Below, piece after piece: positions 54,549 to 64,000 of a stretch of DNA of 64,000 bases. Below the pieces are notes generated by a model. It saw only the letters and a program-made list of their open reading frames with translations, ran no database searches and was not told the DNA's origin. Within the stretch, counting starts at the first letter, position 1. Every line of letters starts with the position of its first letter. This stretch comes from Coix lacryma-jobi var. lacryma-jobi (Eukaryota > Streptophyta > Magnoliopsida > Poales > Poaceae), in assembly GCA_009763385.1 (NCBI GenBank), contig VDCT01000094.1, positions 1-64,000 on the forward strand, written 5' to 3'. The position numbers and the translations under genes were made by a program.

Positions 54549-56697
54549 TGTAACACCTCTAGTGTTAAGCTAGCATGACATCATCATCTCATTATGCATA
54601 ATCATCTCATGAGCATGAAGCATTTACATGTTGCTTTCTTTTCTCATATAAAGTGTCATTTCATGTGTTAAGATGAATATAGACATACAATGGTAAGGTG
54701 TTTGTTTGGCTTGTTTGTGGAGTGGTTTGACTTCTTAGTAGCTTAACCTTGTTGAGAAGTCAAAGTGAGGCCATGTTTGTGTTGGTCACTTTGGCTAATC
54801 AAGTCTCTAAAACCTAGTCAACCCAATAGAGCTCTAGGAGTCCTTTTGTTTGACTAACAAAGACCTCCTTGATAGAAGCTTGGCATGGCTAAGTGCCCTT
54901 AACCAAAAGTGTGTAGCTTTAGAGTAGAACAAAAGTTGTTTTTGGGCCAACTCATGAAAATGAGTTTAACATGGTGTTTTAGGGGCCACAAGGCAGAATT
55001 GGGTGGGTTTTTTTGACTTGGAAATATTTCCTAAGTCCTAAACTGAAATTCAGTTTGGCCTAGCCATGTTCATCGCTTTTCCGAGAAAAATCCGAGCCAA
55101 ACTAGTGACCAAGCTTATAACATTAGTTGTAGATTTTGCGTAGCTCTAACTAATGGTGCAATCAGTGTAGTGTTTCACCAAGTGGTTTAAGAGTTAATCG
55201 CGTGGAAAGTCGGGTTGTCAGTCGGCCGATGGTTAACTGAATCGGCCGATTCAGTTCAAATCAGTCAGGGCAGTGGCCGACCGCACGCAGAGCTTGCTCG
55301 CCGCGTGGCGCTCGGCGCCCGGGCAAGTCCGTGATCGCGCATGGCGTGGCGAGTGAAGAAGCCCGAGCATGCCTTCGCCCGCCAGACGCTCCCTCCACTT
55401 TGCCTCTGCCTCCTTTTCGCTCTCGCCGGCGCCCGAGCGGGAGAAAAGCCGAAGCCGACCGTCCGCCGTGCGTTCGCCGCCGTCCCGCCGTGCCATCGCC
55501 CAACTGACCACCCACTCAGCCTCGCCTCATGTTCCTCCATCCTCTACCGTAGCCAGTGCTCGCCGAAGAAGCCTCGGTAAGCCGCGAAATGAGTTTCCGC
55601 CATGGCCGCCATGACTGCCGAGCTCGGTCCGCCATGACCGAACCCTTTTCTGTGCAAGTCCGTCCGCTCTAACCCGTGTTCATGATTCGCTAGGGTTCGT
55701 AGATGGAGTAGCGGTTGCTAGTTTGGCCGATTAGAGTTTGGATGTCGCGGTACGTCGCCGTCCGCCATCCGCCGTGCTCGCCGGAGATGGTGTGCCCGCG
55801 GTTCCGGCCGTCCGCTGTAGAAGCCCTAGTGTCTGCTCCGATTAGGGTTCGAGGAAGTCTGGGGAGTAAGAAACGGGTGTTGGTTCGCCTCGGTTTGGCC
55901 GGAGATGGCCGGCGTGGTGAGCCCGCGCAGCCGTGGCTGCCATTTCCGACGGCGAGCTCCATCCGCTGCAATGCTAGGCTAGTATGTGGTACCTATCGAC
56001 GCAGGAGAAGGAGAGGAGTCCGTCGGTGGTGTTGGTTTCACCGGAGAGTTCGTCAATGGTGAGCTTCGCCGTGGTCAAACCCTCCCTTGTTTCGGTGTGT
56101 ATGGCAAGTGGGTCTGAGTTGACCCCGGGGCCCAGTAGTCAGTCTCTTGGGTAGAATAGAACCGGGTATGTGTAGCAGTTAGGGTTTGATGGTTTTTGTT
56201 TAAATGTTTTTCAGAAATGATGTAATGCTTGTTTAATTCATATCTGGAGTTCTGCTAATCCAAATTAGATGAAATAAATTTTGTTAAGTTTGTTTTGATG
56301 AGATCTATGCATGAAAAATATCATATGTCCAGTTCAGGATTATTTTATATGCAGTTATAATTAATTTGCATATGGGCTGATATCTTGTTTAATGCATAAT
56401 AAATTGTGTTTTGCCCAGAAAAATATGGTTCTTGTTTTGATAGGTTTGTTAGATGACCTAGAATCACAGAAAAATGATAGTTGATGTTTGACTACGATAA
56501 AATCTGAAGTTAATATTTATTTTGATTAAATGCTGTTTTCTTGTTTGATTTTTAGTAATTAGAATATAAGTGATATGAGCATGATAATTTTTATAGACTA
56601 CTCTTATGTTAAGAAGTTCTGGAAGAAAATGTGAAATTTGTTGTTTGACACTTTGCAAGATGATGTGTAGTTCAAAGTACCTTTTCACTTTATTAAT
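54549..56697 (+). repeat. Chromovirus 3' LTR, cut by Sirevirus insertion
   Basis: It starts TGTAACACCTCTAGTG after the polypurine tract and is interrupted at 56697 by the LTR of the Sirevirus at 56698. The first ~700 bp are AT-rich, 55250-56080 is GC-rich with chance long frames on both strands, and the rest is AT-rich. I recognise no gene in it. The LTR 3' end should lie beyond the window on the far side of the Sirevirus. Confidence 0.75.
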
Positions 56698-58666
56698 TGC
56701 GGATACATGGGTGTATGCCGGGTCTCTGAGTGATGAGTGATTGTCAACTGGGATGATGCGCATGTTCTTTGGCTTGTGTTGTGCAGGTGTCGAGCACGGA
56801 TACAGTGATCGAAGGCGAGGTGAAGGTCAAGTAGAGACGTGTCGTGCCGATGGACCGAGAGTGGCGAAGGGCGGACGTGAGGCTTGGACTAAGGGACCGG
56901 AGGCCCGAGGATCAGCTGTGGTGGCTGGCAGCCTAGGACAGCGACGAGCGAAGACTTGCGGTCATGTGTTGCCTGAGTCTTGGACTTGGGGACACGTGTC
57001 GGTGGACGGGGTGCATGGGAGGTGCATCCCCTCTACGACGTCGGTTTGGTGGTAGAGCCAGGGAAAAACCATCGGGTGGACGGTTTCCAGGTTTGGGCCT
57101 CAAAACCTGGGTGCGGATGGTTTCCGAGTTTGGCCACAAAACTCGGGCTGAGGACGGTTTTCAGGTTTGGGCCTCAAAACCTGGGCGCTGCGGGTTTGCT
57201 GAGTTTGGGCCTCAAAACTCAGATGCTGGTGGGCTGGTTTCCCGGTTTGGGCCACAAAACCGGGGGTTGGCTATGAAGGCTGGTTTCCCGGTTTGGGCCT
57301 CAAAACCGGGGGTGCGACGTCCAGGAAAAGGACGCGGAGCGGTGGCGGCACGTGGCGGCAATCGGGAGGTTGCATCGAGGCAACGCTACGAGTTGTGCGG
57401 GCGTGGCCGTCGGATCTACCTACCACCGAGTTGGTCCTGAATAACCTTAGGGTTTAGCTGGCTCACTCTGTAAGTAGAGAGGGGTAGAATAGGAATAGAG
57501 TAGGCATTAGGAATAGGTTAAGTAGAGGGAGACACCCTCCTCCCCAACTATCTCAGTCATTTGCTCTTTTGCATCTAGGTTTTCCTGCTCTCCCTCTTCC
57601 CTGCTGTAGCGAACCTGAGATCCACAGAGAAGAGAACAATACCTCTGTGTTCGTGAGATTTTGAGGAAGTGAGACCGTAATCTCACTATTGTAGCGTGTG
57701 GTAGCCACACGGTTGCAATTTCGTGGTTGTGATTCATATTTCGCTCGTGTTCTTCGCGGAATCCTTTTGTCCACGTTTTTCCCGTCGCTTGATATCTTTG
57801 CTCGGTTCATCTTTTGCAAAACCGTTTGAACCAAGTTGTTCTAGGTCGTGAGGCACTTCTTTCCACCGAAGGAATTCTCCTCTAACCTCATGGTCTAGGA
57901 GATCGATCGATTTACGTTTCGGGTCAAGTTTTTCTCCTCTCCCCCGAAATTCTTTGATTCATCGATTCGGAGATAGGTTCGAGCCATGATCTCTTAGAGA
58001 TAGCTCACTATCCTCCTTGTGACTCCTCTCACCAAGTTTGATCCCTAGAGGATTCGTTTTGGGTGAGATCGAGTCGAATCGGTGGACGAACGACCCAGTT
58101 TCAGGGTGACCGGACGCTCGCCACGGGATGACCGGACGCTGAGAGTGAGTCCGGTCGTTGAACAGCTCGCTGCTGTGTTTCGTGCCCTGGCCGGACGCAC
58201 TGGTTGCTCACTGACCGGACTCATCCCTGGCACTGTTCATTGTGTGTGTTTTCTACTGACCGGACGCACTGCCTTCGACCGAACGCTCCAGACTCGTGAG
58301 TCCGGTCCAACTCAGTGAGGTCTCAGATCGGCTTTTGTGTGACCGGACGCGTCCGGTCCCTGCTGACCGGACGCTAGTCAGAGTCCGGTCGTGACTGTTC
58401 TGCGCGTTTTCTTTCGCCGGTTGTTCATTCGGTGTCGGATTTGATTTCCGTCTTTTGCGTTGGTTTTCTAGAGTTGTGTAGTGTCCCGCTGTGCTTCTTG
58501 GAAGCATCCACCCTACATCTAGGGTCGTGAACACTAGCAAGCTCTAGGGTTTGCCTTTGAGGTTGATTTACGGGACAGTGGCAACAAGTTTTCGAAAGGA
58601 ATTTTTGAAGCTCCCATTCACCCCCCCCCCCTCTGGTCGCTTTCTGGTAGCATTCTCGGTCCTTCA
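56698..58666 (+). repeat. Sirevirus 5' LTR (1969 bp)
   Basis: It starts TGCGGATACATGGG and ends CGGTCCTTCA. Six hairpin units lie at 57086-57317 with stems CCAGG/CCTGG, CGAG/CTCG, CAGG/CCTG, TGAG/CTCA and CCCGG/CCGGG (twice). A perfect palindrome GACCGGACGCGTCCGGTC lies at 58341-58358 in a cluster at 58105-58395. Confidence 0.9.
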
Positions 58667-58668
58667 AT

Positions 58669-58680
58669 TGGTATCGGAGT
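58669..58680 (+). other. Sirevirus primer binding site
   Basis: TGGTATCGGAGT two bases after the LTR end, near-complementary to initiator tRNA-Met. Confidence 0.8.
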
Positions 58681-58729
58681 GGGTTAAGGATCTTCCACCT
58701 TAGCCGGTTCCAGATCCACAGAAGGCGAC

Positions 58730-61423
58730 ATGGATCACGGCGTGGGCAAACCACCGTTCTTTGATGGGACGAACTATGCGTATTGGAAGATACGCATGTT
58801 GGCCTATCTGCAGAGTTTGGGTGCTTCCATTTGGGATATTTGCAACTCTGCCGATTACGTGGTCTTGGCTGCTCATGTCTCTCAGCTTCAGATCGATGAG
58901 CACGATGCCAATAGCCGAGCCCGTAATGCTCTTTTCTCATGTTTGAGCATGAGTGAGTTTGATCGTGTTTCTCACCTCGCTACGGCTCGGGAGATTTGGG
59001 CTACCCTCATGCGTTTCCATGAGGGAACCTCTCAAGTCAAAACCCGTCTCTACGAGTCGTTCAAGCGAGAGTATGAGAACTTTCGACATATGCCTGGCGA
59101 GAGCATAGAAAGTTTATTTACTCGCTTTCAGGTGATTGTCAACAGGATGAGGGCTAACAAGGAGTTGTTGCCTTTCGACGATCATGAGAGAGCTTTGAAG
59201 CTTTTGCATACTCTTGATCGATCGGTGTGGGACTCCAAAGTTCAGGCGATCATCGAATCACCTAACTATGAGACCCTCATGTGCGACGAGCTCTTCAGTA
59301 AGCTCAAGTCCAGTGAGATTGACGCCATGGCGAGGGCTTCTTATGAAAATCCTTCTGGCCCGTCAATGGCTTTGGTTTCTGGCTCTGGCTCTTCTGCTAA
59401 CACCTCTAAAGGCTTTGCACTCTCTTCGCTCTTTTCTGTCACAGAGGACCAGCTTGAGTCTTTGGGGGATGACGAGCTAGCCTTGCTCGTCAACCGGTTC
59501 TCGCGGTTCCACAACAACCGCATGAACCGTCACCGCGGAGGAGGACGCTCAGGATGCTACGAGTGCGGCGACCCCGATCACTTCATCGCCAACTGCCCCA
59601 AGAAGAAGCATTCATCTGGGAAGGGCGATCATGGGCACAAGTACGACTCTGGCAAGCGCAAGGAGAAGTACGTCCCCGCGAGGCACAAGCGGAGGGGCGG
59701 CTTCGACAAGGAGTACATCAAGAAGAAGTACTTGGAGAAGGCCCAGGCTGAGCAGCGTGCGTTCTTTGCCACGCTCAGCGACGTCGACGGCTCGGATGAC
59801 GACTCCGCTTGTTCAAGCGACGACGAGTCCGAGAAGAAGAAGAGGATCGAGGACAAGCTGAACGACCTCTACTTCTTCGCCAACGACGAAGGTTTCTGCA
59901 CCATGGCCCTCGATGGCGAGCTGGTGAACTCCCCTCGGAACGACGACGACGACGATGACACCTCCTAGGTATCTCTGACCCACGATGAGCTTTCCGCTGA
60001 GGTCGAGAAACTTACTGCCGTGCTCCTTAGTCAAGATAAGTTGCTTAGGCGAGCCGCTAGAGAGCGCAAGGAGTTTAGGCAGAAGTGAGAGGATACGGTG
60101 AAGGAACTTGATTCTGTCAAGTCCACCGTAGTTGTCACAGATGAGGAGGAGTGCGAGGCGTGCACCATGCACATGACTGATCTTCTCACTTTGAGAAGTA
60201 AGTATATTGCGTTGGTAGGAGAGGTGGATCAGCTCCGGGCTAGACCCATGCTGTTGGGTGCGTGCAAGACTTGTCCTGTCTTGCAATCCGAGTTGGCAGA
60301 GAAGAATGCCAAGATTGTGTCTCTTGAGGAGGCCAGCTCGGGTAGCACTTGTGTGACTAGGTGCGCTTTGTGTGAGGGTTTGGAGATGGAGATTGCCAAT
60401 GTGAAGCATGACAAGATGCAAACCAAGGAGGAAAACACATACCTTCGGACCATCTTGTCATGGGTGTCTTGTGGTGAGCCGCAGCTCGGGATGATGATCT
60501 CCCAATTCAAGCGAGCCGCTGGAGGTCCTGGTATAGGTTTTGCTCAGGGTGTTGATCTTTCTGCTTTTGGGAAGATTGGAGAGTCGAGTGGTCTGAACCT
60601 GAGTGAGAAGCCCAACTCCACCACTACTCCCAAACTAACCAAGCTTCCACCCAAAGAGCCTCTCAAGCCTAACACCAAGGATGGGGTATTTGAAGAACCT
60701 CCGAGAGCTCCACCCAAGAACCAAGTGTGGCATCCCAAACCCAATTACTTGAAGAACAAGCTTGATACGATGCCACCTATCCAGGAGGAGTGTTTGCCAT
60801 AGAAGGGCAAGGTGATCCACACCCACAACCGTGAGTACCAACAACCCCCTTTGAGAGCGGTGAGGTACCATTGTGAGCATTGTGGGAGAGATGGACACTT
60901 GAGCGAGTTTTGTTTTCGGCGCAAGAGAGAGGCGCGCCGTGCAAAGGAGATGAACAATCCGGACATGTATCATCCTTTCCATGATGTACATGTGACGAAT
61001 GTTCAGAGGAGAGCTCCAGGGAGAGCAGCTAGGCCCAGAGGTCCAGAACCTCAAGTTCCCAGGCCTAGGCAGAGGAGTGCTCCAAGGAGAGATGCTAGGT
61101 CTAGAGGTGCAGTGCCTCAAGTTCTTAGGGCTAGGCCTCGAAGAGAGCGTGCCCGGCGGGAGCCTGCTGTTGTAGGCCATGGACCCCATGGCGGTGCCTT
61201 TGTAGTTGAACGCTTTCCCCCACCGCGTTTTGAGTATCGCGGTGAGCGCTCCTTCCCCAGCGGACCACGTTCTTCTAAACATGGTGATCGCTTCCTTCGT
61301 AGGTGTGCTAGGAATGGTTTTTTCACTGACCGTTCTTTTGAGCAGCTGGCCCAACACTGGTATTCTTCCTACTTCACTAACCCCAGTGTTGGACCGTATG
61401 CTCACCCTATGTCTTTTTATTGA
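58730..61423 (+). pseudogene. Sirevirus gag, full length with three nonsense codons
   Basis: The ATG at 58730 (MDHGVGKPPFFDGTNYAYWK) starts a frame that stays in register through about 898 codons to TGA at 61421-61423. It is broken only by TAG at 59966, TGA at 60086 and TAG at 60800; the related minus-strand copy has Gln, Trp and Gln there, so each is explained by one C-to-T or G-to-A transition. Order: UBN2-like capsid region, knuckle CYECGDPDHFIANC (about 59555), acidic linker, coiled region with CKTCPVLQ and CALC, knuckle CEHCGRDGHLSEFC (about 60872), and an Arg-rich tail ending VGPYAHPMSFY. No indels were found, so it is younger or better preserved than the other gag copies. Confidence 0.9.
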
Positions 61424-61431
61424 TGTAGGTA

Positions 61432-64000
61432 AAACGATTGGAGAACGTTTGGTTGGTGGATTCCGGGTGTTCGAGGCACATGACCGAAAACGCCAAGTGG
61501 TTCTCCAGTCTTAGTCCGGTCGCCGGAAAGGAGTATATCACCTTCGGCGACAACAGCAAAGGTAAGGTGCTATCTCGTGGGTCTGTGCGAGTTAATGAGC
61601 ACTTTGTGTTGCGCGATGTTGCTCTTGTTTCTAACTTGCATTTTAACCTTCTTTCTGTTTCACAACTCTTTGACGACAATTATGAGATTCATTTTAAACC
61701 GAATCTCAGTCGTATTTTGGATCCTCAGGGCAAACTTGTGTGTTTGATTTCGCCCTTTGGAAAAGTCTTTCGTGCGAATTTCTCGGAGTCTTTTGGTACT
61801 TCTCGTTGTCTTGTGGCTGGACCTTCCTCTTCTGATCTTTGGAAGTGGCATAGGAGACTTGGACATTTGAGCTTCGACTTGCTTGCAAGGCTTAGTTCAC
61901 TTGGCCTAATCCGAGGATTGCCCAAGTTATCTATGGAGAAGGATCTTGTTTGCCATTCTTGTAGACATGGGAAGATGGTAGCCGCTCCCCACCATCCAGT
62001 GACTCAGGTCATGACTAAGCGCCCTGGAGAGCTTTTGCACATGGACCTTGTTGGTCCGGCTCGGGTGAGCTTGGTTGGGGGGAAGTGGTATGTGCTTGTT
62101 GTTGTCGATGATTTTTCGAGATATTCGTGGGTTTTCTTTTTAGCTGAGAAAACCGAGACTTTCTCCTTTGCTCGCAATCTGATTTTGCGTCTTCAGAATG
62201 AGTTCCCTTTGAACTCTATGCGAGCAATTCGGAGTGATAATGGTTCCGAATTCAAGAATTCGGATTTTGAGAAGTTTTGTGACTCTTTTGGGTTAGAGCA
62301 TCAGTTTTCTTCCCCCTACACGCTGCCTCAGAATGGTATTGTAGAAAGGAAGAATCGGACCCTTGTAGAGATGGCCAGGACGATGCTCGATGAGCATAGG
62401 ACTCCTAGGCGATATTGGGCCGAAGCTATGAACACTGCATGCTATATTTCCAATCGCATTTTTCTTTGAGCTTTCTTGAAAAAGACCTCTTATGAGTTGC
62501 ATTTTGGAAAACTCCCCAAGGTGAGTTATTTTCGAGTTTTTGGTTGCCATTGTTTTATACTCAAAATGGGCAACTTGGACAAGTTTGAATCTTGTTCTTC
62601 TGACGGTGTGTTTTTGGGTTATGGCACTCACACTCGAGCTTATCGTGTACTTAACCTTGACACTAACCGAGTCATGGAGACATCCGATGTCACCTTCGAC
62701 GAGACCATGGTTTGTCCTTCTTCTCGTTTTGAGCGTGCAGGTGATCATGAGGTTGGCGAGCCTCTTTCGATGATGAAGATGAAGGTGCTGAAGGGATAGA
62801 TGACCCAGCACGTCCTCCACCTGCTGTGCCGCAAAGAGCGGCCTCTACGACGACTCACGGCCCCGACACCTCTTCTTCCTAGGGGTCGTGGTATCCGCCA
62901 CCCAGAGCGGTACCTTTTGTACCCGGGGAGGCACCAGCTACTGCTGAGGGGGAGATCACTTCGGCAAGGGAGGTGCCACGACACATTCAGCGCCAGCACC
63001 CGCCTCAGCAGATGATCGGCAGCATCGACGAACGCGTCACCCGGTCAAGGCAAATCTCTCACTTTGCTCATTCTGCATTTGTTGCTGATTTTGAACCCCG
63101 GGATGTTGGACACGCTTTGACGGATCCTGATTGGGTCAATGCCATGCATGAGGAGCTTGAGAACTTTGAGAGAAATCGGGTTTGGGTTCTAGTGTCTCCA
63201 CCTTCTGAGTGTCATCCAATTGGGACAAAATGGGTTTTCAAAAACAAACAGGGAGAAGATGGCCATGTTGTGAGAAACAAGGCCAGACTCGTAGCCCAGG
63301 GATATAGTCAGAAGGAGGGGATAGACTATGAGGAGACATTTGCTCCTGTAGCACGTTTGGAGGCTATTAGGATACTCTTGGCTTTTGCTGCATCCAAAGG
63401 TTTCAAACTTTTTCAAATGGATGTCAAGAGTGCTTTCTTAAACGGCTACATAGAAGAGGAGGTGTATGTTAGACAACCCCCGGTTTCGAAAATCCCAAGT
63501 TTCCAAACCATGTCTTTAAACTTCACAAAGCTTTGTATGGTTTGAAACAAGCCCCTAGAGCCTGGTATGATAGGTTGAAAACCTTTTTGCTTGCTAAGGG
63601 TTTTAAAATGGGATGTGTAGATAAAACGCTCTTTCTCCTCAAGCAAGGCACTGATACTCTCTTGGTCCAAATTTACGTGGATGATATCATTTTCGGTGGT
63701 TCTTCTCACGCTTTGGTTGCCAAGTTTGCAGACACTATGAGCAGGGAGTTCGAGATGAGCATGATGGGTGAGTTGACGTTTTTCCTCGGGATGCAAATCA
63801 AGCAAACCCGGGAAGGAACGTTTGTGCACCAGGGCAAGTACACCAGAGATATCCTGAAGAAGTTCGACATGGGTGAGGCCAAGCCTCTTCCAATACCCAT
63901 GGCGACCACGACGGCCCTGGATGCGGACAAGGAGGGAGAAGCAGTGGACCAGAAGGATTACCGGAGTATGATCGGATCGTTGCTGTACCTGACGGCGACA
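61432..64000 (+). pseudogene. Sirevirus pol, partial (window edge)
   Basis: The pol frame is -1 relative to gag and has no ATG; coding similarity begins near 61438 (WLVDSGCSRHMTENAK, aspartic protease). It continues with GAG-pre-integrase (WHRRLGHLSFDLLARLSS, CHSCRHGKM) and integrase (VDDFSRYSWVFF, RSDNGSEFKN, IVERKNRTLVEMAR), is stopped by TGA at 62467 where Arg is expected, then reads on to a one-base deletion near 62766 and a TAG near 62880. RT follows (WVNAMHEELENFERNRVW, FQMDVKSAFLNGYIEEEVYV), with an indel near 63482 and the YVDD box at 63674-63685, ending in EYRS-like sequence (DYRSMIGSLLYLTAT) at the window edge. RNase H lies outside. Confidence 0.9.

Larger units (their letters stand above)
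37395..56697 (+). mobile_element. Tekay-like chromovirus with an extra 5' ORF, split by nested LTRs
   Basis: Plus-strand Ty3/gypsy element: 3' part of 5' LTR (37395-38472), primer site, extra ORF (39273-48453, split), gag (48762-49568), pol (49581-54536, split), polypurine tract, 3' LTR (54549-56697, cut by a Sirevirus). Removing the nested solo LTRs at 40149-48247 and 51382-52709 with one TSD copy each restores colinear reading across both sites. A chromodomain-like region after the integrase identifies a chromovirus, and LTR start TGTAACACC with the primer site after TGTTACA fits the Tekay/Del group. Confidence 0.85.
56698..64000 (+). mobile_element. Sirevirus (Copia), plus strand, runs off the window
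   Basis: 5' LTR, primer site, gag and pol to within RT/RNase H. The left flank TTAAT (56693-56697) is the candidate target duplication. It is colinear with the element at 26774-37394 and shares its gag-pol junction structure. Confidence 0.9.

Noticed and set aside
55251..56062. GC-rich ORFs on both strands as host genes
   Set aside because: They lie inside the chromovirus 3' LTR, no family motif is seen, and overlapping open frames in GC-rich DNA are expected.

Overview
This window looks like plant nuclear DNA, most likely from a grass. I found no intact host gene. Almost all 64 kb is nested LTR-retrotransposon sequence, plus a Helitron-like segment and two captured gene fragments. Sirevirus-type Copia elements (long gag with two CCHC knuckles, tandem polypurine tracts, palindromic LTR motifs), Tekay-like chromoviruses and large non-autonomous 'putative gypsy type' elements together are typical of grasses. 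A panicoid or andropogonoid grass is my guess and is not proven by the sequence.

Layout. 1-2709: minus-strand Ty3/gypsy gag and 5' LTR, inserted in a Sirevirus LTR. 2710-11922: a recombinant Sirevirus with parts of three LTRs, one deleted 3' tail, and a pol that has lost gag. 11923-16132: plus-strand Ty3/gypsy with LTR, gag and protease, then truncated. 16133-21310: non-autonomous gypsy-type element whose broken ORF starts with a histone-H3-like N-terminus, followed by an array of 62-63 bp repeats. 21311-25659: a fragment resembling LPAT exon 1, a Helitron-like 3' end, an F-box/kelch fragment, and a solo LTR with target-site duplication (TSD) ACCGC. 25660-37394: Sirevirus LTR fragment, a 134-bp chromovirus integrase sliver, and a minus-strand Sirevirus with complete 3' LTR, pol, gag and a truncated 5' LTR. 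37395-56697: a Tekay-like chromovirus split by two solo LTRs (TSDs ACCTC and GTATG); the first of these is itself split by a Sirevirus solo LTR (TSD GATAG). 56698-64000: a plus-strand Sirevirus running off the window, inserted in the chromovirus 3' LTR.

The observation I rate highest is that the chromovirus carries an extra ORF between its primer binding site and gag. Its frame can be followed across the ACCTC solo LTR. It begins with a peptide matching 15 of the first 21 residues of mature histone H3, including the TARKSTGG block, then has an unknown domain, a coiled coil and an acidic tail. The same element ends its integrase with a chromodomain-like region, the module class that reads H3 tails. 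A second, unrelated retroelement ORF (start 17126) also begins with an H3-like N-terminus and is followed by an NLS-like cluster, acidic tract and coiled coil. This suggests recurrent histone-tail mimicry in grass retroelement accessory proteins.

Other structural signals: arrays of short hairpins with compensatory stem changes in the Sirevirus LTRs; copies of the LTR-end/primer-binding-site junction repeated in the Sirevirus 3' tail; and a degenerate 181-bp tandem repeat inside a ~6 kb solo LTR. All coding regions are decayed. Many of the nonsense codons are the kind made by C-to-T transitions, as expected for methylated, silenced retroelements. All family names come from motif recognition by eye; no database search was run.
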